From the NCBI RefSeq assembly GCF_001005085.2, contig NZ_LBMU02000054.1, forward strand, positions 1 to 41,761: 41,761 nucleotides of DNA, in the 5' to 3' direction. Below the pieces are notes generated by a model. The model was not told where the DNA came from. It saw nothing but the letters and a program-made list of their open reading frames with translations, and made no database searches. Every line of letters starts with the position of its first letter. The first letter of the stretch is position 1. Shown here in pieces: positions 7,094 to 13,671 of the stretch. The position numbers were made by a program, and so were the translations under genes. Source of the stretch: Streptomyces humi (GTDB lineage Bacteria > Actinomycetota > Actinomycetes > Streptomycetales > Streptomycetaceae).

Positions 7094-7954
7094 ATGGGTG
7101 AGACGACGGTGGGTGCGGCCGTGGTGTGCGGCGGAGTCATGGCCTGGCTGCTGGCCGAGCGGCAGCGCGGGGTACGGCGGGCGCGGCTGCTGTTCGCCGG
7201 CGGCGGGGTGGTGGCCACCGGACCCCCCTCCTGGGAGCGCGCGGTCGGGGAACTGCGGCGGCTGCACGGCCGTTGGCGGAGTGAGTGGTGGGCTCTCGCC
7301 GCCGGGCTGGCGCTCGCCTTCCTGGCCGGCTCGCCCGTTCCGGTCCTCATGGGGGCCGCCGGGATCCCGGCGCTGCGCCGGCTGCGGCTGGCCCGCCAGA
7401 CGCGACGCGCCCGGGAGGCACGCGCCGACGCGGTGATCGCGCTGTGCGGGGCGCTCGCCGGAGAGGTGCGCGCGGGACGGCAGCCCGGGGAGGCGCTGCC
7501 ACGGGCCGCGCGGGACTCCGGGGGACTCGGCGATGCCCAGGGGGCCGTGGTCGCGGCCGCCCGCTTCGGTGGGGACGTGCCCGGGACGCTCGCGGTGGCG
7601 GCCCGGCAGCCCGGCGCCGAGGGGCTGTTGGGGCTCGCGGCCTGCTGGCGGGTGGCGGTCGACCAGGGAGCGGGACTGGCCGCCGGACTCGACCGGCTGG
7701 ACGCGGCCCTGCGCGCCGAACGGGACCAGCGGGCCGACCTGCGCGCCCAGTTGTCGGGCGCCCGGGCCACCGCCCTGATGCTGGCGGCCCTGCCCCTCCT
7801 CGGCCTGCTGCTGGGCTCGGCGATGGGTGCCGACCCGCTGCGTGTGCTGCTGCACACCGGGGCCGGGCTGGGCTGCCTGGTGGCCGGTACGGCGTTCGAG
7901 GGCGCCGGGATGTGGTGGGCGGCCCGGATCGTACGGGGAGCTGAGGCGCCATGA
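7094..7954 (+). CDS. tadB: TadB-like T2SS-F inner-membrane protein
   Basis: A 286-residue membrane protein with an N-terminal hydrophobic segment (GAAVVCGGVMAWLLA), a pair near 65-90 and two C-terminal helices (ALMLAALPLLGLLLGSAM; LLHTGAGLGCLVAGTAF). Between them is the soluble GspF/T2SS-F domain with RADAVIALCGALAGEVRAG. These proteins form the platform on which TadA works. ATG 7094 follows AGGGGAG (7081-7087); a GTG at 7091 is equally close, and a GTG at 7064 lies before the ribosome site and is unlikely. The stop overlaps the start of the next gene (ATGA), as expected for the TadB-TadC pair. Confidence 0.87.
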   Translation: MGETTVGAAVVCGGVMAWLLAERQRGVRRARLLFAGGGVVATGPPSWERAVGELRRLHGRWRSEWWALAAGLALAFLAGSPVPVLMGAAGIPALRRLRLARQTRRAREARADAVIALCGALAGEVRAGRQPGEALPRAARDSGGLGDAQGAVVAAARFGGDVPGTLAVAARQPGAEGLLGLAACWRVAVDQGAGLAAGLDRLDAALRAERDQRADLRAQLSGARATALMLAALPLLGLLLGSAMGADPLRVLLHTGAGLGCLVAGTAFEGAGMWWAARIVRGAEAP

Positions 7955-8730
7955 GCGCGGAAGTTGTCCACAGGCTGGGGGTGACGGTCGCGGTGCTGCT
8001 GGCCCTGGGCTGGTCGGCGTGGCGGACGGCGCGGGCGAGGCGCGGGCGTCGGACCCGGCGCCGGATGGCCGCACTGCTGGCCCTCGGGGCGCCGGTGAAG
8101 CACTTCGACGCCGGCGGCGCGGTCCGCGGGTGGCTGCCGGTCGTCGGTGTGGTGTGCGGCGGCTGGGTGCTGATCGGCGGGATCACCGGGGCGTTGCTGG
8201 GGCTGGGTGCCGCCGTGGGGCTGTGGCGGTGGCGGCGCCGGGAGGGCGACGGTGACCGGGCGGCGCGGGCGGAGGCGGCCGAGGCCGCTCGCCAACTCCC
8301 GCTCGCCTCCGATCTCCTGGCCGCCTGCATCGCGGCCGGCGCCGGTCCGGTGGCCGCCGCCCAGGCCGTCGGTGAGGCTCTCGGCGGACCTGTGGGCGAA
8401 GGGCTCGCGCGAGGGGCGGCTGAGGTGCGGCTCGGTGGCGAACCGGCCGACGCCTGGCGGAGGTTGGCGGCGTTGCCGGGGGCCGCCGGTCTGGCCCGGC
8501 TGTTGGAGCGCGCGGACGAGTCCGGGCTGCCGGCGGCCGTCCCCGTGGCCCGGCTCGCCTCGGACGCCCGCGCGGAGTGGGCGCGGGGCGCTACCACGCG
8601 GGCGCGACGGGCGGCGGTGCTGATCTCCGCTCCGGTGGGGCTGTGCTTCCTGCCCGCGTTCATCGCCATCGGGGTCCTGCCCGTGGTGATCGGGCTGGCG
8701 GGCGGGGTGCTGCGAGGGGGTGGTGGCTGA
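7951..8730 (+). CDS. tadC: TadC-like T2SS-F inner-membrane protein
   Basis: A 259-residue partner of TadB with the same plan: an N-terminal helix (VTVAVLLALGWSAW), a central pair (VVGVVCGGWVLIGGITGALLG), a soluble F domain with ASDLLAACIAAGAGPVAAA, and C-terminal helices (VLISAPVGLCFLPAFIAIGV; PVVIGLAGGVL). TadB and TadC together make the inner-membrane platform. Its start is coupled to the tadB stop. A perfect DnaA-box-like TTGTCCACA falls at 7964-7972 inside the first codons and is probably chance coding sequence. Confidence 0.87.
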   Translation: MSAEVVHRLGVTVAVLLALGWSAWRTARARRGRRTRRRMAALLALGAPVKHFDAGGAVRGWLPVVGVVCGGWVLIGGITGALLGLGAAVGLWRWRRREGDGDRAARAEAAEAARQLPLASDLLAACIAAGAGPVAAAQAVGEALGGPVGEGLARGAAEVRLGGEPADAWRRLAALPGAAGLARLLERADESGLPAAVPVARLASDARAEWARGATTRARRAAVLISAPVGLCFLPAFIAIGVLPVVIGLAGGVLRGGGG

Positions 8731-8789
8731 GAGGGACGACAGCAGGCCGTCAACAGCAATGGATCTCAGAGAAGTCGAGGGAGTCGAGT

Positions 8790-8969
8790 ATGTACAGGAA
8801 AATGTGGAATCTGTTGCGCCGGGACGAGGGCATGGTCACGTCCGAGTACGCGATGGGGATCATCGCCGCCGTCGGGTTCGCGGCGGTTCTCTACGCGGTC
8901 GTGACGAGCGGGGAGGTCAGTGCGGAGCTCCAGGACATCGTGAAACGGGCCCTCAGTGCGCGGGTGTGA
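8790..8969 (+). CDS. DUF4244 Flp-pilin-like small protein
   Basis: A 59-residue protein. A basic leader (MYRKMWNLLRRDEG) precedes MVTSEYAMGIIAAVGFAAVL, a hydrophobic helix with Glu at position five after the Gly. That is the type IV/Flp prepilin signature, with expected cleavage after Gly14 by a TadV-type peptidase. It is the only candidate for the major subunit of the apparatus encoded upstream. GAGGGAG (8777-8783) six bases before ATG 8790 fixes the start; longer in-frame starts run into tadC. The 3' end overlaps the TadE-like gene by 14 bases. Assembly into a real filament is inference. Confidence 0.85.
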   Translation: MYRKMWNLLRRDEGMVTSEYAMGIIAAVGFAAVLYAVVTSGEVSAELQDIVKRALSARV

Positions 8970-9312
8970 GCGGCGGCGAGACGCGGACCGGGGGTTCGTG
9001 ACGGCGGAGGCGGCCGTGGTGCTGCCGGTGCTGGTGGCGTTCACGATGGCGCTGGTGTGGGGGCTGCTCGTGGTGGCCGCCCAGATCCAGTGCGTGGACG
9101 CCGCCCGCACCGGGGCGCGGGCCGCCGCGCGGCAGGACGCCGAGGACGCGGTGGTCGCGGTGACGAAGGAGGCGGCGCCGGACGGGGCGGCGGTGACGAT
9201 CGGCCGGGAGGGCGACGAGGTCCGGGTGACGGTGGTGGCGAGGCCGCCGCTGCTGGGGGCGCTGTCGCTCGAGGTGCGGGAGTCGGCGGTGGCGTTGGCG
9301 GAGGGGCCGTGA
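8956..9312 (+). CDS. TadE-like pseudopilin
   Basis: A 118-residue protein with a short basic N-terminus and the TadE motif GFVTAEAAVVLPVLVAFTMALV, one long transmembrane helix with the conserved Glu five residues after Gly. The rest is a small extracytoplasmic domain (VRVTVVARPPLLGALSLEVR). TadE-type pseudopilins are processed by the prepilin peptidase and act as minor components. GTG 8956 is the only reasonable start, since the next GTG lies within the motif. It overlaps the pilin gene upstream and the next gene downstream (GTGA), indicating tight coupling. Confidence 0.85.
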   Translation: MRGCERRRDADRGFVTAEAAVVLPVLVAFTMALVWGLLVVAAQIQCVDAARTGARAAARQDAEDAVVAVTKEAAPDGAAVTIGREGDEVRVTVVARPPLLGALSLEVRESAVALAEGP

Positions 9313-9734
9313 GGGGGCGTGCGGTGTTCGTTCGGCTGCGGGCCGGTGGGGGCTGGTCGCGCCGTTCCTCGCGTCCCTTCGGGGCACGGTGCAACGGGGC
9401 GCGCGATCAGGGCTCGGCCACTGTCTGGAGCGTCGGCGCTGTCGCCGTGTTGTGCGTGGTGTTCGGGGCGGTGCTGGGGCTGGGGCACGCCGTGGTTGTC
9501 CGGCACCGCGCGGCCGGTGGTGCCGACATGGCCGCGCTCGCGGCGGCGGACCACTGGGCCCGGGGGACTGCGGCGGCCTGCGCCCGGGCCGACCGGGTGG
9601 CGCGGGCACAGGGTGCGCGGCTGACGCGGTGCGTGATCGTCGGGGACGTCTCGGATGTCTCGGCGGTCTCGGGCGGAGGGCCGTTCGCGGCAGAGGTTCG
9701 AGCCAGAGCCGGCCCCGCTGCGACTCGCCCCTGA
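9309..9734 (+). CDS. Rv3654c-family TadE-like/helicase-adjacent secreted protein
   Basis: A 141-residue protein of the Rv3654c type that closes actinobacterial tad operons. After a basic, unusually long N-terminal stretch of about 38 residues comes DQGSATVWSVGAVAVLCVVF, the TadE/TadG-like helix, then HAVVVRHRAAGGADMAALAAA. GTG 9309 overlaps the upstream stop. The N-terminal stretch is oddly basic because a copy of a common Streptomyces intergenic repeat (9351-9388) is embedded in it; a start at a codon after the repeat cannot be excluded. It converges with the helicase gene, 59 bases apart. Confidence 0.78.
   Translation: MRGRAVFVRLRAGGGWSRRSSRPFGARCNGARDQGSATVWSVGAVAVLCVVFGAVLGLGHAVVVRHRAAGGADMAALAAADHWARGTAAACARADRVARAQGARLTRCVIVGDVSDVSAVSGGGPFAAEVRARAGPAATRP
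9351..9388 (+). repeat. Diverged Streptomyces dispersed palindromic repeat within a gene
   Basis: GGCTGGTCGCGCCGTTCCTC followed by GCGTCCCTTCGGGGCACG closely resembles the small repeat found many times between Streptomyces genes (the common form has GGTCGCGCAGTTCCCCGCG followed by a CCCCT-loop-AGGGG hairpin). Here it lies in frame inside the Rv3654c-like gene and encodes a basic linker. Confidence 0.6.
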
Positions 9735-9793
9735 AGGCTGGGGGGGGAGGAAACGCGCGACCTGCCCCCGTCGGCCCGCACCGCCCCAACGGC

Positions 9794-12244
9794 CTAATCC
9801 GGCGCCCCCTTCAGCAGCACCGTGAGGAGTCGCACCGCCCCCCGCTTGTGCAGCGGCTCGTTCCCGTTGCCGCACTTGGGGGACTGGATGCAGGAGGGGC
9901 ACCCGGCGTCGCACTCGCAGGCGGCGATCGCCTCACGGGTGGCCGTGAGCCACGTGCGGGCCGTGTGGAAGGCGCGCTCCGCGAAGCCCGCGCCGCCCGG
10001 ATGGCCGTCGTAGACGAAGACCGTCGGCAGGAGTGTGTCGGGGTGCAGCGGGATCGACACGCCGCCGATGTCCCAGCGGTCGCAGGTCGCGAAGAGCGGG
10101 AGCAGGCCGATGGAGGCGTGTTCGGCGGCGTGCAGGGCGCCGCCGAGGATCTCCGGGCTGATCCGGGCCTCGTCGAGCTGGTCCTCGGTGACGGTCCACC
10201 ACACCGCGCGGGTGCGCAGCGTACGAGGAGGGAGGTCGAGTTTCGTCTCGCCCAGGACCTCGCCGGTGATGAGCCGGCGGCGCAGGAAGGAGACCACCTG
10301 GTTGGTGACCTCGACGGAGCCGTAGCAGAGGCGGCCGTCGCCCCAGGGGATTTCGACGTCGGTCTCCAGGACCGAGATGGCCGTGGTGTCGCGGGCGACC
10401 GTGGAGTACGGCGGCTCGGCCTGTTCGACCAGGGCCACCGAGTCCTCCAGGTCCAGGGACCGCACGAGATAGGTGCGGCCCTGGTGGAGGTGGACCGCGC
10501 CCTCGTGGACGGTGGAGTGCGCGGCGCCCGCGTCGACCGTGCCGAGCAGGCGTCCGGTGCCCTCCTCGACGATCTGCACCGGACGGCCGCCCTCGCCGCG
10601 GATGTCGGTCAGGTCGGCGGCCCGCTCCCGCCGGGTCCAGTGCCAGGCCCTGGTGCGGCGGCGCAGCAGCTTCGCGGCCTCCAGCTGCGGCAGCAGTTCC
10701 TCGCAGGCGGGGCCGAAGAGCTCCAGGTCGTCGTCGGTGAGCGGGATCTCGGCCGCGGCGGCGCACAGGTGCGGGGCGAGGACGTACGGGTTGTCGGGGT
10801 CGAGGACCGTCGATTCGACCGGTTGGTCGAACAGGGCCTCGGGATGATGGACGAGGAACGTGTCCAGCGGGTCGTCGCGTGCGACCAGCACCGCGAGGGC
10901 GCCCTGACCGGCGCGGCCGGCGCGGCCCGCCTGCTGCCACACAGAGGCCCTGGTACCCGGGTACCCGGCGATCAGTACGGCGTCGAGTCCGGAGACGTCC
11001 ACGCCCAGCTCCAGGGCCGTCGTGGCGGCAAGCCCGAGCAGCTCCCCGGAGTGCAGCGCGCGTTCCAGGGCGCGCCGCTCCTCGGGGAGGTAGCCGCCGC
11101 GGTAGGCCGCGACACGCCGGGCGAGGGAACGGTCCACCTCGGCCAGCCGTTCCTGGGTGATGACGGCGATCAGCTCCGCGCCGCGTCTGGAGCGCACGAA
11201 GGCGACCGAGCGCACGCCCTGCACGGCGAGGTCGGTCAGCAGGTCGGCGGTCTCCGCGGTGGCGGTACGGCGGACCGGGGCGCCCTTCTCGCCGTGCAGC
11301 TCGGTCAGCGGCGGCTCCCACAGGGCGAAGACCAGTTCGCCGCGCGGGGAGGCGTCGTCGGCGATCTCCACGACCGGCAGGCCGGTCAGGCGGCGGGCGG
11401 CGACGGCCGGCTCGGCGGCGGTGGCGGAGGCCAGCAGGAAGACGGGGGAGGCGCCGTAGCGGGCGCACAGGCGGCGCAGCCTGCGCAGCACCTGGGCGAC
11501 GTGCGAGCCGAAGACGCCCCGGTAGGTGTGGCACTCGTCGATGACGACGTACTTCAGCGACTTCAGGAAGGAGGCCCAGCGCGGGTGCCCCGGGAGTATC
11601 CCGCGGTGCAGCATGTCCGGGTTGGTGAGCACGTAGTTGGCGTACTGGCGCACCCATTCGCGTTCCTCGTACGGCGTGTCGCCGTCGTACACGGCTGGGC
11701 GCACGGCGTTGCCCAGCGGTTGTGAAAGTTCCTTCACGGATCGGCACTGATCCGCCGCGAGTGCTTTGGTGGGCGCCAGGTAGAGGGCGGTGGCACCCCG
11801 GCCGTTCGGGGCCTCGGAGCCCTCCAGGAGCGTGGACAGGACGGGCACGAGGTACGCCAGGGACTTGCCGGAGGCGGTGCCGGTGGCGACCACCACCGAG
11901 TCGCCGTCCAGGGCGTGCTCGGCGGCCAGTGCCTGGTGCTCCCAGGGATGCTCGATGCCGCACGCCCGTACGGCCGCGATCACTTCCGAGCGAATCCGGT
12001 CAGGCCAGACGGCATGCCGACCCGCGCGCGGGGGCAAGTGCTCCGTATGAGTGATGCGCGAAGCCCGGCTCGGCCCGGAGGCGAGCCGGTCCAGGACCGT
12101 GCCCGGAGCGAACCCGGACACGGCCGGAACCGGCGGTCGATCGGATCGGTGATTTATGGCCATCGGGACCGAGTGTGTCACCGGCGTGACGGACAATGGG
12201 GCCAAGGCGTCGTGCACGCCTGCCGGTAAGTGATTGAATGCCAT
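9794..12244 (-). CDS. MrfA/YprA-type SF2 helicase with DUF1998 cysteine domain
   Basis: An 816-residue DExH helicase. Motif I is ATGTASGKS (about residue 118), motif II DECH in VIDECHTYRGVFGSH (about 234), motif III SATAAEP and motif VI QQAGRAGRAG. The C-terminus has the DUF1998 cysteine cluster CECDAGCPSCIQSPKC (about 773-788). This is the plan of Bacillus MrfA (YprA), a 3'-5' helicase in mitomycin repair. ATG 12244 gives an N-terminus (MAFNHLPAG) that I believe is conserved in relatives, though I cannot check that. It contains a TTA codon at position six. ATG 12163 would avoid it, and neither start has a strong ribosome site. The promoter region is shared with bldG. Confidence 0.88.
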   Translation of the reverse strand: MAFNHLPAGVHDALAPLSVTPVTHSVPMAINHRSDRPPVPAVSGFAPGTVLDRLASGPSRASRITHTEHLPPRAGRHAVWPDRIRSEVIAAVRACGIEHPWEHQALAAEHALDGDSVVVATGTASGKSLAYLVPVLSTLLEGSEAPNGRGATALYLAPTKALAADQCRSVKELSQPLGNAVRPAVYDGDTPYEEREWVRQYANYVLTNPDMLHRGILPGHPRWASFLKSLKYVVIDECHTYRGVFGSHVAQVLRRLRRLCARYGASPVFLLASATAAEPAVAARRLTGLPVVEIADDASPRGELVFALWEPPLTELHGEKGAPVRRTATAETADLLTDLAVQGVRSVAFVRSRRGAELIAVITQERLAEVDRSLARRVAAYRGGYLPEERRALERALHSGELLGLAATTALELGVDVSGLDAVLIAGYPGTRASVWQQAGRAGRAGQGALAVLVARDDPLDTFLVHHPEALFDQPVESTVLDPDNPYVLAPHLCAAAAEIPLTDDDLELFGPACEELLPQLEAAKLLRRRTRAWHWTRRERAADLTDIRGEGGRPVQIVEEGTGRLLGTVDAGAAHSTVHEGAVHLHQGRTYLVRSLDLEDSVALVEQAEPPYSTVARDTTAISVLETDVEIPWGDGRLCYGSVEVTNQVVSFLRRRLITGEVLGETKLDLPPRTLRTRAVWWTVTEDQLDEARISPEILGGALHAAEHASIGLLPLFATCDRWDIGGVSIPLHPDTLLPTVFVYDGHPGGAGFAERAFHTARTWLTATREAIAACECDAGCPSCIQSPKCGNGNEPLHKRGAVRLLTVLLKGAPD

Positions 12245-12325
12245 CGCGGCTGGCGAACGTCCCAGGGGCCGCAAGCCGAGGTGTCCCAAGGGGCGACCGC
12301 TCGATAGCAAGGTGCTGGAGGATCC

Positions 12326-12667
12326 GTGGACCTGTCCCTGTCGACCCGTACCGTCGGCGATCGTACGGTCGTCGAGGTCGGTGGCGAAATCGACGTATAT
12401 ACCGCGCCCAAGTTGCGCGAGCAGCTGGTCGAGCTGGTGAACGACGGGAATTTCCACCTCGTCGTCGACATGGAGGGCGTGGACTTCCTCGACTCCACCG
12501 GGCTCGGCGTGCTGGTCGGCGGCCTGAAGCGGGTGCGTGCCCATGAGGGTTCGCTGCGCCTGGTGTGCAACCAGGAGCGCATTTTGAAGATCTTCCGCAT
12601 CACCGGTCTCACCAAGGTGTTCCCGATCCACACCTCGGTCGAGGAAGCGGTGGCGGCCACCGACTGA
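12326..12667 (+). CDS. bldG: Anti-anti-sigma factor BldG
   Basis: A 113-residue STAS-domain protein matching BldG, required for aerial mycelium and antibiotic production. The phosphorylated serine is Ser57 in FLDSTGLGVLVGG. In its unphosphorylated form BldG binds anti-sigma factors (the ORF3 partner encoded next, and UshX/RsbA-type proteins) and releases sigma factors of the SigH/SigF group. GTG 12326 follows GGAGG (12318-12322). The leader from the divergent helicase start is only 81 bases, so reported upstream bldG promoters would overlap the first helicase codons. In model species bldG is transcribed alone and together with the downstream anti-sigma gene. Confidence 0.97.
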   Translation: MDLSLSTRTVGDRTVVEVGGEIDVYTAPKLREQLVELVNDGNFHLVVDMEGVDFLDSTGLGVLVGGLKRVRAHEGSLRLVCNQERILKIFRITGLTKVFPIHTSVEEAVAATD

Positions 12668-12908
12668 CCCGGACCGGCCGACGCGTCCCGGACCGCCCAT
12701 CGGTCCGTGGCGTCCGGCCGGTCTCCGGCACGGGCCTGTGCGCTTCGCGCGTGTGTGATCCGTGCCACCCCAGCCCGCTCGGGCCCGTGTGCCTGTGCCG
12801 GCAGCCGTTCACGGGTCGTGGTGCCCGTGGCGGTCGCAATTCATCGGGGGGTCCGGGCACTCGGCGGCCCGGCCTCCCATCGCACGCCCGTAGTTCCGAG
12901 GGGGACGT

Positions 12909-13343
12909 ATGGCCACCGTTGAACTCCGCTTCAGCGCGCTGCCCGAGCACGTCCGCACCGCCCGACTGGTGGCGGCGGCGGTGGCGCGCAGGGCCGGAGT
13001 GGACGAGGCCGTCCTGGACGAGGTCCGGCTGGCCGTGGGTGAGGCCTGCTCCCGGGCCGTAGGTCTGCACCAGGGCGCCGGCATCACCGAGCCGGTGCGG
13101 GTCGCGCTGATCGAGGACGAGAAGCAGTTCTCCATCGAGGTCGGCGACGACGCCCCCCGTTCCACTCCCGGTGACGGGGCATCCGGTGCCTCGGCGGAGG
13201 CGGACGTGGAAGCCGAGGAGGACGAGATGGGCCTCGCGGTCATCAGCGGCCTCGTCGACGACGTGGAGGTCACCGCCGGGGAGTACGGCGGCCTGATCCG
13301 TATGACCTGGCCGACCGTCCCACCCGGGGTCGGGCTCACCTGA
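12909..13343 (+). CDS. RsbW-like anti-sigma factor (BldG partner, ORF3)
   Basis: A 144-residue HATPase_c_2 protein, the expected gene downstream of bldG. The first helix-strand part contains DEVRLAVGEACSRAVG. In SpoIIAB/RsbW kinases the equivalent N-box reads EAxxNA with an Asn that holds magnesium, and here that Asn is Arg. A long acidic insert (about 84-102, rich in Glu and Asp) precedes MGLAVISGLVDDVEV, the G-box region. It probably binds sigma factor and BldG; serine kinase activity is doubtful from the N-box change. ATG 12909 follows GAGGGGGAC. The 241-base gap from bldG shows no gene or clear hairpin. An intrinsic terminator closes the unit. Confidence 0.88.
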   Translation: MATVELRFSALPEHVRTARLVAAAVARRAGVDEAVLDEVRLAVGEACSRAVGLHQGAGITEPVRVALIEDEKQFSIEVGDDAPRSTPGDGASGASAEADVEAEEDEMGLAVISGLVDDVEVTAGEYGGLIRMTWPTVPPGVGLT

Positions 13344-13362
13344 GAGTCACCCGACCGAAGAC

Positions 13363-13399
13363 AGAAGGGCCCTGCGAGCAGGGCCCTTCTTCTTATTTT
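13363..13399 (+). terminator. Intrinsic terminator of the bldG unit
   Basis: AGAAGGGCCCTG (13363-13374), a CGAG loop and CAGGGCCCTTCT (13379-13390) give a perfect 12-pair stem followed by TCTTATTTT. It sits 20 bases after the anti-sigma stop codon. Confidence 0.92.
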
Positions 13400-13671
13400 C
13401 CGTCGGATGTCATCCGGTCGCCGAATTCGTGAAATCATTCACGATCAATGCCCGGAAGATCGCCCGATAATTCGATCAAGCGTCGATTGCTCCACTGGTG
13501 ATCGTCAATGCTTTTAGGGCGTTACCACTTTCGGGTTCGGTGGCATGACCTCGATCATTTGCTGAAGAGCACGAGAAGGCCAATTCCGTTTACCGTCCCC
13601 TGTTTAGATCACTCCGGGGTACCTAGAATCCGTCCACATCTTGAGCTCAGCCCAAGCGTCAAGGAGGACGA
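13400..13671 (+). promoter_or_regulatory. AT-rich leader of hppA
   Basis: This gene-free stretch is clearly less GC-rich than its surroundings. It contains an inverted repeat TCGTGAA-ATCA-TTCACGA (13427-13444) that could be an operator. TAGAAT near 13624 is a possible -10, but its only -35 candidate (TTTAGA) is 15 bases away, so the promoter is tentative. AAGGAGG (13661-13667), near-perfect and five bases before ATG, predicts strong translation. Confidence 0.45.

Noticed and set aside
9389..11725. 778-residue plus-strand frame opposite the helicase
   Set aside because: Shadow of the helicase; begins inside the Rv3654c-like gene and has no domain.
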